Below are positions 36,890-49,356 of a stretch of 64,000 nt of DNA, piece after piece (the first letter of the stretch is position 1; each line of letters begins with the position of its first letter). The DNA comes from Isoetes taiwanensis (lineage: Eukaryota > Streptophyta > Lycopodiopsida > Isoetales > Isoetaceae), in assembly GCA_021234155.1 (NCBI GenBank), contig JAJEKV010000040.1, forward strand, positions 12,235,072-12,299,071. Reading direction: 5' to 3'. The position numbers were made by a program, and so were the translations under genes. The notes beneath the pieces are model-generated. The model had not been told where the DNA came from, made no database searches, and worked only from the letters and a program-made list of their open reading frames with translations.

Positions 36890-36965
36890 TCTTTTTTGGG
36901 TTGCCCCTAGGGGGGCAAACCCTCGTTTATGTGGGTTTGTGGGATATACTGAGTATATGCTGGAA
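36890..36965. repeat. dispersed repeat, first copy
   Basis: TTTTTTGGGTTGCCCCTAGG and the following GCAAACCCTCGTTTA recur at 39268-39325 as a diverged copy, each followed by TATGCTGGAATATAC. The 169-codon open frame that spans this copy (36678-37187) has no family features and is probably fortuitous. Nature of the repeat unknown. Confidence 0.6.
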
Positions 36966-37289
36966 TATACTCAGTATATGTTGATGACTGCTAAAAACCC
37001 TTTGTTCCCTGTAAATGCACGGTCAGTTGCGTTGTGGATCAAGGATGTTCTTGACCGGGTAACTGGCAGCTCCAATCTGATGAATAAGAACACACTGTGC
37101 CAAAACGCGAAGCAGAAGATCAGGTTTAGAAGGGTGGGTAAATCGTTGCCCAAAATGCTCTTCGCTCTGGTGGTTTCAGTTTCATGATGGCTGGGTAAAT
37201 TGATGCTCTATGTTCTACAAGAGGATTTCTATTTTATAGTGTAAGGTTTTATGGCAGAGGCCTTTATCCATATCCAAACTTGCCAGTTA

Positions 37290-38240
37290 CATTTGGCTCT
37301 ATTTTTGCACGAACTTACACAAACAACTGCAAAACATTTGATATGGTGATTAATCAAAATGTGGTTGCCCTTCAATGTGATCCTAAGCAAGCCCTTGAAC
37401 TTTTCTAGGTAATGGAACAAGACTTTATTACCATTCCTAGTGCATGTTCTGTAAAACATGGAAAAGTAATTCTGCTGAAGCATTTCAATCCGGGTTTGAT
37501 TCAGACTCATTTGTTGGTAGCACTCTTGTGGAGATGTATTGCAAGTCTTAAGAATAATTATGCGGTTTTTGACGGGATGCTGCTTGTGAAATGTTTTCTC
37601 TTGGATTGCAGCGATTGCGGAGTATTTTCAAGATTCAAGGGGCAAAGATGTGCTCAAACTCTCTTGGCAAATGCAAAAAGAAGATGTGAAACCAAATGAT
37701 GTCACTTGTGCAAGTGCCTTATAAAACATCTTCTTTGCATAGTAGCTTTCAGTTTGTAAGTTGGAAGAAGTAGAAGTGCTTTTGGTTTAGTAGTTGCATA
37801 AAAGTTGCCATGAATTTTTTGTTAAGATGCCATACAAGATCTAATGTCTTGGATTACATTAATATCAGGATACTCCCAGCATGGACACAACAAAGGGGCA
37901 CTTATTCTGTTTGAAGAAATGCATTTGAAACCAGATTATTGAATGTACCTATGGTGCTCACAGGACATTTGCTAGGGCGTAATAAACTTGATCAATTCCC
38001 TCGCTTTCTGTGTAACACACTGATTGAGATGCACTCAAAATGTGAGAATATGAAAGCTGCTGCTTGAGTTTTTGACAGCATGCCAACATGGAATGGTCTG
38101 ACATGGAATAAGATGATTATGGGATATGCCTTGCAGGGATGTCTGCTGGGGGCACTTGAAGTGTTTTCTGCTATACATCAGGAGGACATGATGCCAAATA
38201 AACGTGCTTTTACTAGTGCATGCATACGATGACAGACTTT
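37290..38240 (+). pseudogene. pentatricopeptide repeat (PPR) protein pseudogene
   Basis: Spread over three frames, the plus strand encodes PLS-type PPR sequence: DPKQALELF and VMEQDFITIPSAC (37380-37450), QSGFDSDSFVGSTLVEMYCK (about 37480-37540), SWITLISGYSQHGHNKGALI followed by LFEEMHLKPD (37850-37945), and NTLIEMHSKCENMKAAA, a TGA, VFDSMP, then TWNKMIMGYALQG and ALEVFSAI (38015-38190). PPR proteins bind single-stranded RNA in organelles, each 35-residue repeat reading one base. At least two frameshifts, in-frame stops and missing repeats show it is dead. No start, transit peptide or DYW tail is visible. Confidence 0.85.
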
Positions 38241-38299
38241 GAGATTGGTAAGCAGGTCCATTCAGCTACTGTAACATAAATTATAAAAATTTTATACCT

Positions 38300-40064
38300 G
38301 GAATCTGCTGCATATTTCAAACATCAACTTGAAGGAGAATTATAATCACATTGTGATGGTGGGTGAGACATATGCAGAACGCTTAGTTTGACTTTGGAAT
38401 AGGCAGACTCAAGTATACTGTCTACATCTAGTTGGATCAGTCAATGTGCATTTCTATTTATATAACAGATCTATGATGATGATGGGGTTTGACACGTTCT
38501 AGATATAAGACAGGAAAATACAAAACTAACAAACAACTGTCTATTGCATGCAATGCCACTTTTATCTGACAGGGGCTTGATTCCAACTATTTGAGACCCT
38601 AATCTGCAAGGCAAGGCACTATGAATATGCAACATCTTCATAAGGAAACCATAATATTTGTGAATGTTTTGAGATAACAATTTGTGACTACGAGAAAAGT
38701 AATGGTTATTATGCAGTTGGTAGTTGTCGCGTCGCTGTGCATACAGGATGAATCTAGCTACAGATTCTTTCTCTAATTCTTCTTGTGCCAATAGGGCTTG
38801 AAGGTAGTGTAAGAATTACAGATCCAATATTAGCATTACCAGACCCCTAGACTTTTTTTAAGCTATGTAAATGAAATAGCAAACGGACATCCTGTTAATG
38901 CTAAGATCATAAGTCCAACATTTCTATTGGAAGCACTCTCATTGACATTTATGTTAAGTCTGAGAATGTTAAGGAGGCCCGTTGCCATGCAAACTTTAGA
39001 TTGATTACGCCATGAATTTGACAGTGTTCTTATTTTATGGCATATTAGTATAAACTTGCATTCTATACAGAGCTTTAAGTCAATCCATGCAAAGTATGCA
39101 AGAGAAGCAAAATATACAAGAGAATCTAAGAACGCACTAAGCAAATCTTTGATCTTCTATCCATAATTTTTAGCTTCACAACATGACAAATTTAACATTA
39201 TTTTCCTTTTATACTGACCTAAAACTTACATGCACTTATACAGAAATTCTTGATAATTGAACGTTTTTGGGTTGCCCCTAGGGACGCAAACTCTCGCTTA
39301 CGTAGGTATGCTGGAATATACCTAGTTGTTCTGAATTCTCTTGCAACTTGTTTGAATAAAAATGATGTAGTGGAACGCACAGAGCTCCACGTGGATATTC
39401 TTGTATACAAAATTATGCACAACAATGCATATTGATATTAATATGTCTCGGTGCCATGTCTTGCATGTTGCATGTTTCAACATCAATGTTCAGGAGTCTT
39501 CTACGGACATTAAATCTGCCTAGTAGGCACAGTCAATTGGTTCTTCTGGTCGATAATCATATGCATATGCTCGGTATATACACTTCATAAAAATAGAGAG
39601 GTTTGTCTTGGATAATTATGTGAGTATACTAAACTTGAATATGGAAATGGAAAATTATGTGCCATAACTTAAACAATGTACATTTTCAAGATGGCATGGT
39701 AGGAGTCTACATTAATTTAAAAAAAGATTGTGAAAACATGACCTCACGGTTTAATTTAGGCCACTTCACCCTCAAGAAACTGGAGGGAAACCCTCTGTGC
39801 GCAGCACCTTGTTATTATTATTCCTAACAATTAACGGGTACTTTCCATGCGCTGGCATTTTGACAGGTAGTTCTATCATTCCACAAATTCACTATGTGTT
39901 GTGTATGGATTCACCATTCTTTCATCTTCGATTCCAAGACATCCATTCGAGGTTATTGGCGACATCTTCTCATTAGGATTTTCTTTGAAAACCCAAAAGG
40001 GAGGGGTTTTTATCCCGAATAGAAGTTATCGCAAGTGCCCTCATTCTCTCTCTCTCTCTCTCCC
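38300..40064. other. mostly non-coding, one unassigned open stretch
   Basis: The minus strand at 38471-38812 is open and reads FLHYLQALLAQEELEKESVA at its start before drifting into low-quality sequence. The beginning looks protein-like but has no clear splice sites or family. A diverged copy of the 36890 repeat lies at 39268-39325. Nothing else is supported. Confidence 0.35.
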
Positions 40065-40120
40065 CCCTTTTTTTTTTTTGAAGGCAAGGTGGTTTTCTAT
40101 TAATATAGAAGATGTTATAA
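40046..40120 (-). mobile_element. possible LINE 3' tail (poly-T) next to a CT microsatellite
   Basis: A (TC)n run at 40046-40062 and C-run is followed by 11 T and GAAGGCAAGGTGG. On the minus strand this reads ...CCTTC-A(n), like the CTTC-A(n) ends of the two L1-like LINEs in this window. It may be a severely 5'-truncated LINE copy; only the tail resemblance supports this. Confidence 0.35.
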
Positions 40121-40800
40121 CATTTGATCTTCCAAAATCAGATAGGAAGAATACGCACAATGAAGCCCTGTTGGCCTGATGCAGCTTCTCTACATCAATA
40201 ACTGATGAGAATGTAAAAGTAACAGATAATAGACCTCTTTTTAGACCTATAAGCAAAGGATAACAAAAGGCATGCTGAAGTATAACAGTCCTCCAGCTGC
40301 CCTCAAGCTTATTAGTACTTGAGTTTGACTCAGATATATCAGAACTTGGTCTAAAGAGCTACAAGCATATCAATACTTGAGCCATATAAAAAGTTCCCAG
40401 CATAGCAGTACTTGAAATATTTTTAATCCCTAGCTTGCACAAACTGTAGAGAATCGATAGACCAAAGAGTCCCATACCTCCCAGTGTAACATGTGCCCTA
40501 GCAATCATTGCTGCATTGTTGGGATTCTATTCTACATCATTGATACTTACAGAAAAAAAAGTGATTGCTCAGCATCAATAAGAAGAATAAATCACCTGTT
40601 TTTTGAACATACTCTGCCATGTTGTTGATGCTTTGATGGCCGCCATGTTGTAGGGTCTCGATGCAGTTTTCTTCACTTCTTCTCGCTCGAGTGTCAGATT
40701 TGGGTGTTTTTTAGTGCGTTGGAAAGTTAGAGATGTTAGCTTTCCATGGTGTACAATTCATATAGTTTTGTTGTGTCTATCTGGGCCGGATTTGTCTACC

Positions 40801-42459
40801 ATGGCAAACCCTAGTTTGCCAGCTTCTGGAACACTTTGTGGTAGGTGGTGCTTCTGCTTCTTCTTTTGCTCATGATATGAATTCTCCTTTGCCGCTTCCT
40901 AATTTACCCAATAATTCTCGCCTCAATCCTCTTGCTTTTGACCCTTCTCTTGTTAATATGTGTTCAAGCTTGCAACACTTTCCCCCTCTTTCTGAATCTG
41001 CACCTTTGTCTACTTCTCAAGTAGAGACCACTGTAAATAGTTCTAATGTTGCTTCTGCTTCTTTTTTGTCTACTTCTGCTGGGCGTGTGTCTGCTCCTTC
41101 TGCTTCTTGGGATTCTTCTGATGTTGTGGCTAGGGCGCCTTCTACATAATTTAGCGATTGGATCAAACGTGATTTGACATCCAATGTGCAATCTTCTCCT
41201 GTCTCTGCTGCACTGAATATTATGTTACAGAATAACAAGAAAGGATTGAGCTCGTATTTAAATGAGTTACAAGCACAAGATGACCGTATGGATGTTCAGT
41301 TGCCTCCTGAGGGTGTATTATATGAGGCAGAACAGTGTTCATAATGCTTTTATACAGGCTGGCCTAGCAGTTGTCGAAATTGATCATAATGCTCATTTGC
41401 AGTGTATTCAGAACCTTGTGGCTCATGCAATTATTTGTCATTTCACTGGACAATTTTTGGATCTCAGAGAGTTGGATTCTGGCTAAAACATCACCTTCAG
41501 AGACTGGGTCTCCCTTATTATGCGTCTCTGAAAGTTTTGGATAAAGATAATTTCTTCCTGGTTATGTTTGACTCTTCACTTGCAGTTGATAGGCGTGTGG
41601 AGCGTGGTGTTGATCCTTTTTGGGGATACTATCTTCTATATCAGGTTTATTCTCCTGGATTCTTACCAAGTAAGTCTGGTGCATTGCGCATGCCTTGTTG
41701 GCTTGCCTTAGAGGATATTCCACTAGAATTGCAAGTGTCTGATTTTAAGATTTCTATTGCCAATGGATTGGGTTTGCATCTTGCCCATTCCATTGTTAAT
41801 GGTCCTCGAATTTATGTATCTCTTCCTACTTGTGTTTCTATTCCTCAATCAGTAGTGGTCAAAAGTGGCCCACTTTTTTTCAAGTGCAAACTACGTCTGC
41901 TCAATGGACCTGAGCTTGCCAAGAAGTTTCCCAATGTTGAGGCTTTCGCTACTTATAGTTCTAGGCTCCTATCCCATGTCACATAGCATCCACTTCACTT
42001 GAATGTCATGTTGTCTCTACCTCCCCAACTGCTCCTATCCCATGTCACATAGCATCCACTTCATCTGAATGTCATGTTGTATCATCTTCTTCCTCATCTG
42101 CCTCTTTACCAGCCCTTGTGCCTTCTTCACAAGCTATTTCTGCACCATCGCCTTCTTCTAGTGCATCTCCGTCTCAGTCTATATTAGTAGACCCTCTTAA
42201 TGAGGATCAACACTCTCGTCTTCAGGACATTGCTCACAAGCAAGAATTATTGGAAGAAGGATGGTATACTCCACGCCTGAAGAAGCTTGCACGTCGCAAA
42301 AATAACTCAGCTCCTCAATCTGTGTTAGTTCACTCTGTAGCTCCAACATCCTCTATGATTATTACAGTGGATGTCCCTGATTCAGTGGCATTGAGACACC
42401 AGGGAGCAGATCAAGTTGCTGTTAATGATTCTATGGATGTAGAAGTTCGACCTAGTTAA
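40801..42459 (+). pseudogene. L1-like LINE ORF1 relic (DUF4283-type)
   Basis: An ATG at 40801 (MANPSLPASG) leads, after a one-base shift, into a Ser/Pro/Ala-rich stretch (40838-41149). The folded part lies at 41402-41986: VFDKDNF-like sequence, then CWLALEDIPLELQ, ANGLGLHLAHSIV, VVVKSGPLFFKCKLRLLNGP. It aligns with the ORF1 piece of the LINE at 58170-58760 (LWLQIRDPPPEM, AKGTGTHIAHLIV, LVVKSGDFYSYFQLDLLNG) and so is the nucleic-acid-binding ORF1 of a related but diverged LINE. The tail (42118-42459) reads GWYTPRLKKLARRK. Stops near 41150, 41344 and 41984 break it. No ORF2 follows. Confidence 0.7.
41965..42096. repeat. 66-bp tandem duplication inside the ORF1 relic
   Basis: GCTCCTATCCCATGTCACAT and the following AGCATCCACTTCA...GAATGTCATGTTGT occur at 41965 and again 66 bases on, at 42031. 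The length is a multiple of three, but each copy carries a TAG in the local frame. Confidence 0.85.
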
Positions 42460-45010
42460 AGTAACTGTTCTAGAAATATGAGATTTATTCAATGAAGCGA
42501 TCACCGGGAGCTTTTCTAACAATGGTATCTACCATAAATATGTGGGGAGAAATTGCAATCTATCTGATGAGTCTCGTATCGATGCACATTTTAACTATGG
42601 TGGTTATGCTAATGGCAATAATCTGAAATGACTGTTCTAAGAGTGATGTAAGGCCGTTGAGTTTAATGTAGTTACAACACATTTGTTGAAAGACATTACG
42701 GGTTCATTAAAAACCTAGTTTGGCCATGTCCAACTGTGAAGTTTGCGAGCTGATGCGACTTCATTATCAACCAAAAGCTAATGTTGTATTAAATATAAAT
42801 TTGAGAGCAAAGTCATGCATATTAATATTATGCCTCGTGTTTTAAGATAACTTTACAGAGCACAACATGAACATTGTTCTGTCCAATCATTTTACCCTGC
42901 ATCTTTGACTGGAACAGGCACAACCAACCATGAACTGCATCTGGTGTAGCTGGATTATGAAGCACAGTGGATGAATTATGAAGAGCAATATGTATGAAGA
43001 GCAACATGTATAACATGAAATGAGGCTGGTTTGGAACAGTTTAGTCAACTCTGCAAAACTGAGATGCCAATTTTCTCAGCAAATAATTCCATAATATATC
43101 TGATTCATGTTCAACTTTTTAACTGGTCTACATCATGCTGCCAGTAACTAATATCAAGTATAGGCTATATTATGCATAAGAATCGTTTGGCTGCATAACC
43201 AACAGAGTTGTTCGCATAGTTGCAACAACATTTGCATGTTATATTTCATAAAGTTTAGTCAGAGTATGTACAATTTACAATACTGTAGTAGCATAGACTG
43301 AAAGAAATTCAAATCTTCCATCACCATGAGGATGTATAAATGAGCAGAAATAGTGCAATCCTCGTGCATAGTCTAGAAAAAGGGCACAAAAAAAGCATGA
43401 TGTCCAGCAATTCTACAACTGTCATGATTTAAGACATACCGTATAAAGCAAAGCATTCCTCCTCTGTTGCATCAGTAAGAGTTACAATCCGGTTGGGGTT
43501 ATCAGCTTCGGCTATAGTATTGATATTTCTGCCACTATAGATGCAAGAACCTCAATCCTATGGGGACCTCGTCTGACCCGTGCCATTAACTTATTTTCAA
43601 TTTTTTAAAATCGTGCTGAAAACATCAATGAAACCTTCCTGGAAAAGCCATGCAGCCCTATTTGGTGTGGTCGTTCCCTTCTTTTTTCCTGTTTTTTTTA
43701 CATGGCCATGGCCACGCTGAGAAGGGAAGCAGCAGAGAAGTAAGGAACTGTGCATTTTTTTGCAAATAAAAAAAACAAATGTTATTCAATCGTGTCTAAT
43801 ATGCAAAGCAAAAGCTTGTTCTATTGGCCAAGCTGTGCAAGAACATGCACATAAGTAAGGAACTGCTTTGCATTTTTTTGCAAGTAAAAAACACAAATGT
43901 TATTCAATCATGTCTAATATGCAAAGCAAAAGCTTTTGTACCTATAATAACAACTCGAGGTTCTTGACTTTCTTCATTGTACTTCCATGCAGTTAAAAAT
44001 TTATGCAGGAGTTAAGTACAGCCATGAGCAGCCCTTGTTGCTGAACGGAACTATGCCTGTTGGAACCCGTTCATCAGCATGCAACATAAGCAAACAACAT
44101 AAAAATTTATCTAGTCTTCCTTATGCACCAGAATGGTTAACCGATTCACCTCACATGAATGGCTAGGGCCGATTTATCAGACATAAAATACCCCCATGTA
44201 ATTAATACCCATTTTGTTTTATCGATCACAATATGCTTATGTCTGTCTTGGAAACTAAGAATCACAGAAGGAAAAAACTTACTTCAAAATCTAAAGCTAG
44301 AACCTTCTGCTAAAAGAGAGCAAACATACAAATTTGCACCTTTTTCTTCTAAAAGCAGCAACGCAATGAAAATATTCCAATACACTCACCAGGAGCAGGA
44401 AGATTATTGGAATGAGAATTGCATATGTTGTTTAAGTCACCAACTGATAAGCTTGAACGGCTCCATCCTCTGTTTGCACTTATCATTTTTGTGGATAGAA
44501 GGCAAGCCAAACTGCTCAAGCAGACTGTATTCCACAGGTATATTTGGCAGTGCACCGGAATGAGAACCAGCTCAAGGCTATGCCATTCAATGTGCTCCTG
44601 AGATGATGCAGATCTGTGAGTTCTGTGTAAACTTCTTCCTAAAAAAACATGCAAAGATTACATCTACTTCTGGCTCCCTAAACGGGATCAAGTGCCATCG
44701 CCTCTGCCGTCTCCATAGCCTCTTAGGAAAATCGGCAAGAGACTGGCTTCTTCAGCAACCGAAACATCAAATCCGGCATAGAGCAAGAAGAAGGGCAAGG
44801 AAACCATGGCAAGCACTGGCTATCGAACCTTCAAGCAACCGATCGATCAAATCCGGCTATTGTAAAGGAAAGGAAGAGCGAGAGCGAGAGCTAGGAGGGA
44901 AAAATTTAGATTAAATCCAAGCGGTCCGATCCATTGATTTCATCAAATCTGCGCCGTCGAAAGTTTTAGGGTTTTATGCACGACATACACTAAAACTTTA
45001 TAATAAAGGA
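42460..45010. other. non-coding stretch with direct repeat; possible Helitron-like right end
   Basis: No complete gene. A direct repeat of about 80 bases (TAAGGAACTG...GTTATTCAATC...TGCAAAGCAAAAGCTT) occurs at 43741 and 43856. The minus strand at about 44550-44430 is open (PNIPVEYSLLEQFGLPSIH) and may be an exon, but its borders are not canonical. At 45010 the minus strand starts TCCTTTATTATAAAG, resembling the end at 36425, and is followed on the plus strand by T; no matching 3' hairpin was found to the left. Confidence 0.35.
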
Positions 45011-46900
45011 TTCTTCTTTTGTAGGAGAGGAAAATAGTGTGGGCATGCTTAGACGGGTGGCCCTGCTCAGTTGGATCTAATTATTCACTAGGTTTTTTAT
45101 TCCTGTATTATGATGGAGTGTAATAAATAAGGTCTGACGTCCTTCCAATGTTGTTGATGCTTCCTGCTAGCAAGGAAAGAAGCAAAACGGACTTGAAAGG
45201 TTTTCTTCCCAAAACCAATGTATGATATTCCCTGCTAGAATTTACATATCCAAAGCCTTCTTTACATAATTTGGAGTTTCTACCCCCTTCGCTTTATAGG
45301 CTAGTTTCCCAATCTATTAGGCTTACCCTTTCAACATGTCTGGAGTGGACATAGTTGGCATACAACCAAAGAATTGTATACTACCAAAGGAAGATGCCAC
45401 GTTGGTGGATTACCAGAAATCCAGATTATGGTCGCCAGAGAAGAGGATGGTTACATGCAACCAATAGATCTGACGACTGTTTTTGAGGAGGAATACTTCC
45501 AGGCCCTGCTAGCACAGCTATCCACAACAATTTGCCCCATAAATCGGTCGCTTTGAGCAGCAAGAAGGGGACACAGCCGCCTGCCCTAGCCGCTTTCGCC
45601 TAACCGTCCGTTCATCATTTTTCCATTTGCCAGTGCCGTCATTCTTGCCTAGCATATAGTCTATTATTTCATGTTTTTATGGGGTAGTTCGACGTTGTTT
45701 CTATGGTCAACTCCCCATACATTCCCTTCAAATCATGGTATACTACTACTATGATGAATGACAAACCTATCTAATTGGCCGCAGCTACACAAGGGCTTCC
45801 ATATGATATGCGATTCTTTCCAAATCTTACTTTTTCTCGTCGTATAGGGTGGTAAAATAGAAGTTCTCTGGTAGTCGTAATTTTCTATGTTCTTTGCGAA
45901 TCCCTTATAAAAATAAACATGACGGTGTGCATTTATGGTTTAAACACAAGGCTGTGCAAGAAGAACAACTATAGGAAAGGTTGTCTGATTGATGTTGTTG
46001 TGAGGAGGCATCATTTTGTTGACATCAAATTGATGGGCATGTATGCCAAATGTGGATTCCTTGCAGAGCCATAAGAGGTCTAGAATGTTAAATCAAAGTG
46101 CACTGGAAAGTTGTGACTTTATCACGCTAGGATCAAGCTTGGGATGCCTTGGTTTGGGTTCATTTAGTGGGATTGAGAAACTTTTTCTTTTCTTCTATCT
46201 TAATTCCTTTGGTGGTTCCTTAATTTGTAAATAGTCAATGTACTAGTAGGGCCCATGTGGTCTATTATATCATGCAAACGGTTTCCCATTTTCGATGGTC
46301 AACTTTCCTCAGGGATGGACAAATATTTGATGTTGAAGTGTTGTTGTTAGTAAGCAAAAATATTGTTTAGGTGTGTGTGAACTTCAAAACATGTCCCGTG
46401 GGGCTTAGATTGTTACCTCCCTCACATTTTGAGATATTATTGCTTTTGTACCATACGTCCCCAAACAATTTTGGAAAAGTTGTGGTATTGGGGCTTCTAA
46501 TGTCACTAAAGTCTCAATGAAAATAGCTTATGGGGTCCCTGTAGAAAATATAAAGGGTACTTAAAAACTTGAATCCTATGATATAAAATTCCGGAAACGT
46601 GTATTATAAATTATACAACTAGGTAAGTGATCAAACACAAGAAAAAGGCATAGTTTTAAGATAGAATAAAATTAAATAGTGTTTTAAAACTTTTCATAAA
46701 TATAATAGCTCTCTAAGCTATCTATTGTATGATACATTTGTACGTAATTGAGGGATTTGAACTCCTGACCTCTGGTATGATGCCATCGATCTCTTACTTA
46801 AAATGGTTACCACTTAACACCTTTGGAAGTTAAAATTCTTTGCACATGGTAACAAGATAATTTATAGCCACTAGGGCAATCATTTCAACTACAACTTTAC
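45011..46900. other. AT-rich sequence, nothing recognised
   Basis: Short open frames only, for example at 45374-45556, without family signatures, splice logic or repeats. Confidence 0.5.
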
Positions 46901-46917
46901 TTTCATTACAACTTTTG

Positions 46918-47525
46918 TTAATAGTTGTTAATCATAGCATCTACAAAGGTTTGGAAATTATTTTTGGAAGAACCACCCATACTTGTAGATTGAAGTGCTA
47001 ATTCTTTCACTTCTCTTATCCTCGTGCAACACGCTTTACCTTCACTCCCATCCATTAACCTCAAAACACATGTTTTAATATCCTCTGCAGAGATAGATCC
47101 ATTTTCATCCCTAGAAGCATCCTTAAAATCCAGTGCAATCTTCCATACTTGGGTCAGGAACCTAAGATTAAGAGGTTGCTCACTCATGCAGGGCCAACCA
47201 AGCATAGGGGGCCTTGGCCAGAGATGCTTTCAAGGGTAGAGTTCCAACCACAGTGAGTGAAGAAGCCGCCTATGGAAGGGTGAATGAGGACCTCTACTTG
47301 TGGAGCCCAGTTTACAACCATCCCTTGAAAACCAACCAAGATTTGGGATATCAAGTCCACAGCATCTTCATCCCCACTCAAAGTTGGTCTTTGCACCCAC
47401 AAGAATGGTTTTTTGCTAAATGCAACACCCTTGGCAATATTTATGAGTTGGGTTTTACTCACAACTGAAATGCTCCCAAATGCAACACACAGCACAGAGC
47501 CTAGAGCCTGTGTATCCAGCCATTC
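46918..47525 (-). pseudogene. UDP-glycosyltransferase (UGT), C-terminal fragment
   Basis: The minus strand encodes the C-terminal domain of a plant family-1 glycosyltransferase: CLEWLDTQALGSVLCVAFGS at the start, then the PSPG sugar-donor box WAPQVEVLIHPSIGGF, HCGWNSTLES, and after a frameshift near 47190 EQPLNLRFL, ending at a TAA at 46918-46920. The PSPG box binds the UDP-sugar; the family glucosylates small molecules such as flavonoids and hormones in the cytosol. The expected acceptor-binding N-terminal half (about 250 residues) is missing: homology stops near 47525, just before the LTR at 47571. The break and the frameshift make it a pseudogene. Substrate cannot be inferred. Confidence 0.9.
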
Positions 47526-47570
47526 TAGGCAATGTTAACGGAAACGCATTCCGCAGGTTATCCGCTGCCT

Positions 47571-47943
47571 TGTTATTCAACGTACATTTATGCCACATCA
47601 TTCCCTAAGCCACATAGGCTTGTCCACCTCATTGATTCATGACCAATAGTCATACCTTTTCCAATAGCCATGTCCTTTCCCAAAAGACATGCCCTCATGA
47701 CCTTTTATATGCCCTTTCACCTGCTTACATAAACTGTCCTATTTTCCATATTCAAACACATTGAACTCAAGCATTCCACAACTACGGGGGAGTCCTTCCA
47801 GTCTGCAACTGTCTCAAGACAGATATGTATTCTCATATTCATACATGAATATATGATTCCATTATCTATACAATTTTATATGAATATATAAGGTTCTTGT
47901 TTTTCTGCCATATGCATCATATTTAATTTCATGGTATCAGAGC
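47571..47943 (+). mobile_element. LTR followed by tRNA-Met primer-binding site
   Basis: TGGTATCAGAGC at 47932-47943 is a classic plant primer-binding site. The base before it closes an LTR ending TTTCA (47931). The best matching start is TGTTATTC at 47571, giving an LTR of about 360 bases, typical of copia elements, though the start is uncertain. Downstream is a short basic open frame from an ATG at 47966 (MAKKSGIQRAISRINKRIAR) whose role is unknown. No gag or pol was recognised further right, so only the 5' end of the element remains. Confidence 0.65.
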
Positions 47944-48059
47944 TTGGTTTCCCATGATCCAAGCAATGGCCAAGAAATCAGGAATCCAGCGTGCTATTTC
48001 TCGCATCAATAAGCGAATCGCACGACGTAGAGAATCAAGAATATGGAAGGCAATATTCA

Positions 48060-49356
48060 AAGTAAATCAGAGATTAGCAGCATGAAGAAATGGCGTTTAC
48101 CACAGAAGAAGGGGAGGAAGCACACTATAGTGGTTCAATTAGCTTGTCCCCCTTGTCCCCCCCAAAATAGTTAAAGAAGTAGCTCGTTCCCTTACTAATT
48201 TCTTTTGGCCTTTTATGGCAACAACCACGCCACGTAGAAAATTTTTAAAATTTTCCAAGAACCTCGGGCCAAACGTTCCGTCCCAAGAAGCAAGCTCGGT
48301 GCTATCAGATCGGTCTCAATGCTTGACCAGAGAATAGAGGATGATCCCATGAATCAAGACCTACTGATGCAACCATGCCAACACGGTAAGCCTATCTTTT
48401 ACATACGTTTAATTTTTCTTTCTGTATTACATTTGCAACACCATAAACGTTGAGGAGAACTAATGAAATGAAAGCTTCCTTGTTACTAGATTGGAGCAAC
48501 AGGAGATTTCGGGATGTATAATCTGAGAAGAATCCTCGTTGTTTCTATGCTGGGTAATTGCGGGTCGCGGACCTCTTCCGTAGAAACAGCTCGAGACCAT
48601 CTCAGATCTCCCAGAATTGGATAAAAAAGGCAGATCCGGCCCTGCCAAAGGGGTGAATCTCTGATATTTTTTAGCCGAAACCTTGATTGAATGATTGCTT
48701 GCCTTTGTTAAGATATTTTTGAGTTGGAAAAAGGTCATTCCGGAAAAGGTCGATCTGTGTTTATAAAAGCATCAATTTCTCTTATTTCTGATATAGAACT
48801 TTTGATTGAGTTTAGAGAAATCATCTGCCTTCTCTGCAGTTAGAGTTATTGATCTTGTATTGAACTTTTGGATGCGATTGTGGAGGCAAGATAACGATTT
48901 CTTGCTGAGTCTGGGCACGGTTGGGTGGAGAGCATAGCCGTGAAGGCTGATACTTGAAGTTATTTGCTGATTGTTTACATTCTTTGATCTTTGTTTTGTA
49001 GTAAGAATCTTGTCTTCGTATCATTTTCAAAGGAATTTTTTGTATCGGGAGTGTTGCAAACTCTCGTTTAATATGCAGCCTTATTTAGTAATAATTTCAT
49101 GATTTTATATCTCATGCTATCATCACATGTCATTTTGCATTGTTAACCATAAATAAGATATTGCCATAGTCACAAATAAAAGGTTGCCGAGATCACAAAT
49201 TACATAGCTGCCATTTAAAATAGATGGATTGTTTTTCCTATCCTTGTAAATTAACGTCTACTTTTATGTTGCATCTTCTTTTTCCTTTTGCACTTTCAAT
49301 TTCGATTCGTGCTATTCTTCTCCTTTGTTTGGCATTTTATATTTCCAGACATCGCC
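48060..49356. other. leader-like and non-coding sequence
   Basis: No supported coding region. It lies between the LTR/PBS and the trihelix relic. A possible acceptor (TTTTGTAG) near 49003 hints at an upstream leader exon for the next gene, but this is weak. Confidence 0.3.

Noticed and set aside
36678-37187. 169-codon open frame
   Set aside because: No family features, spans a dispersed repeat also seen at 39268, and no splice or codon signal.
45374-45556. Possible small transposase piece (RWWITRNPDYGRQRRGW in another frame)
   Set aside because: Too short and unsupported by neighbours; no second motif found.
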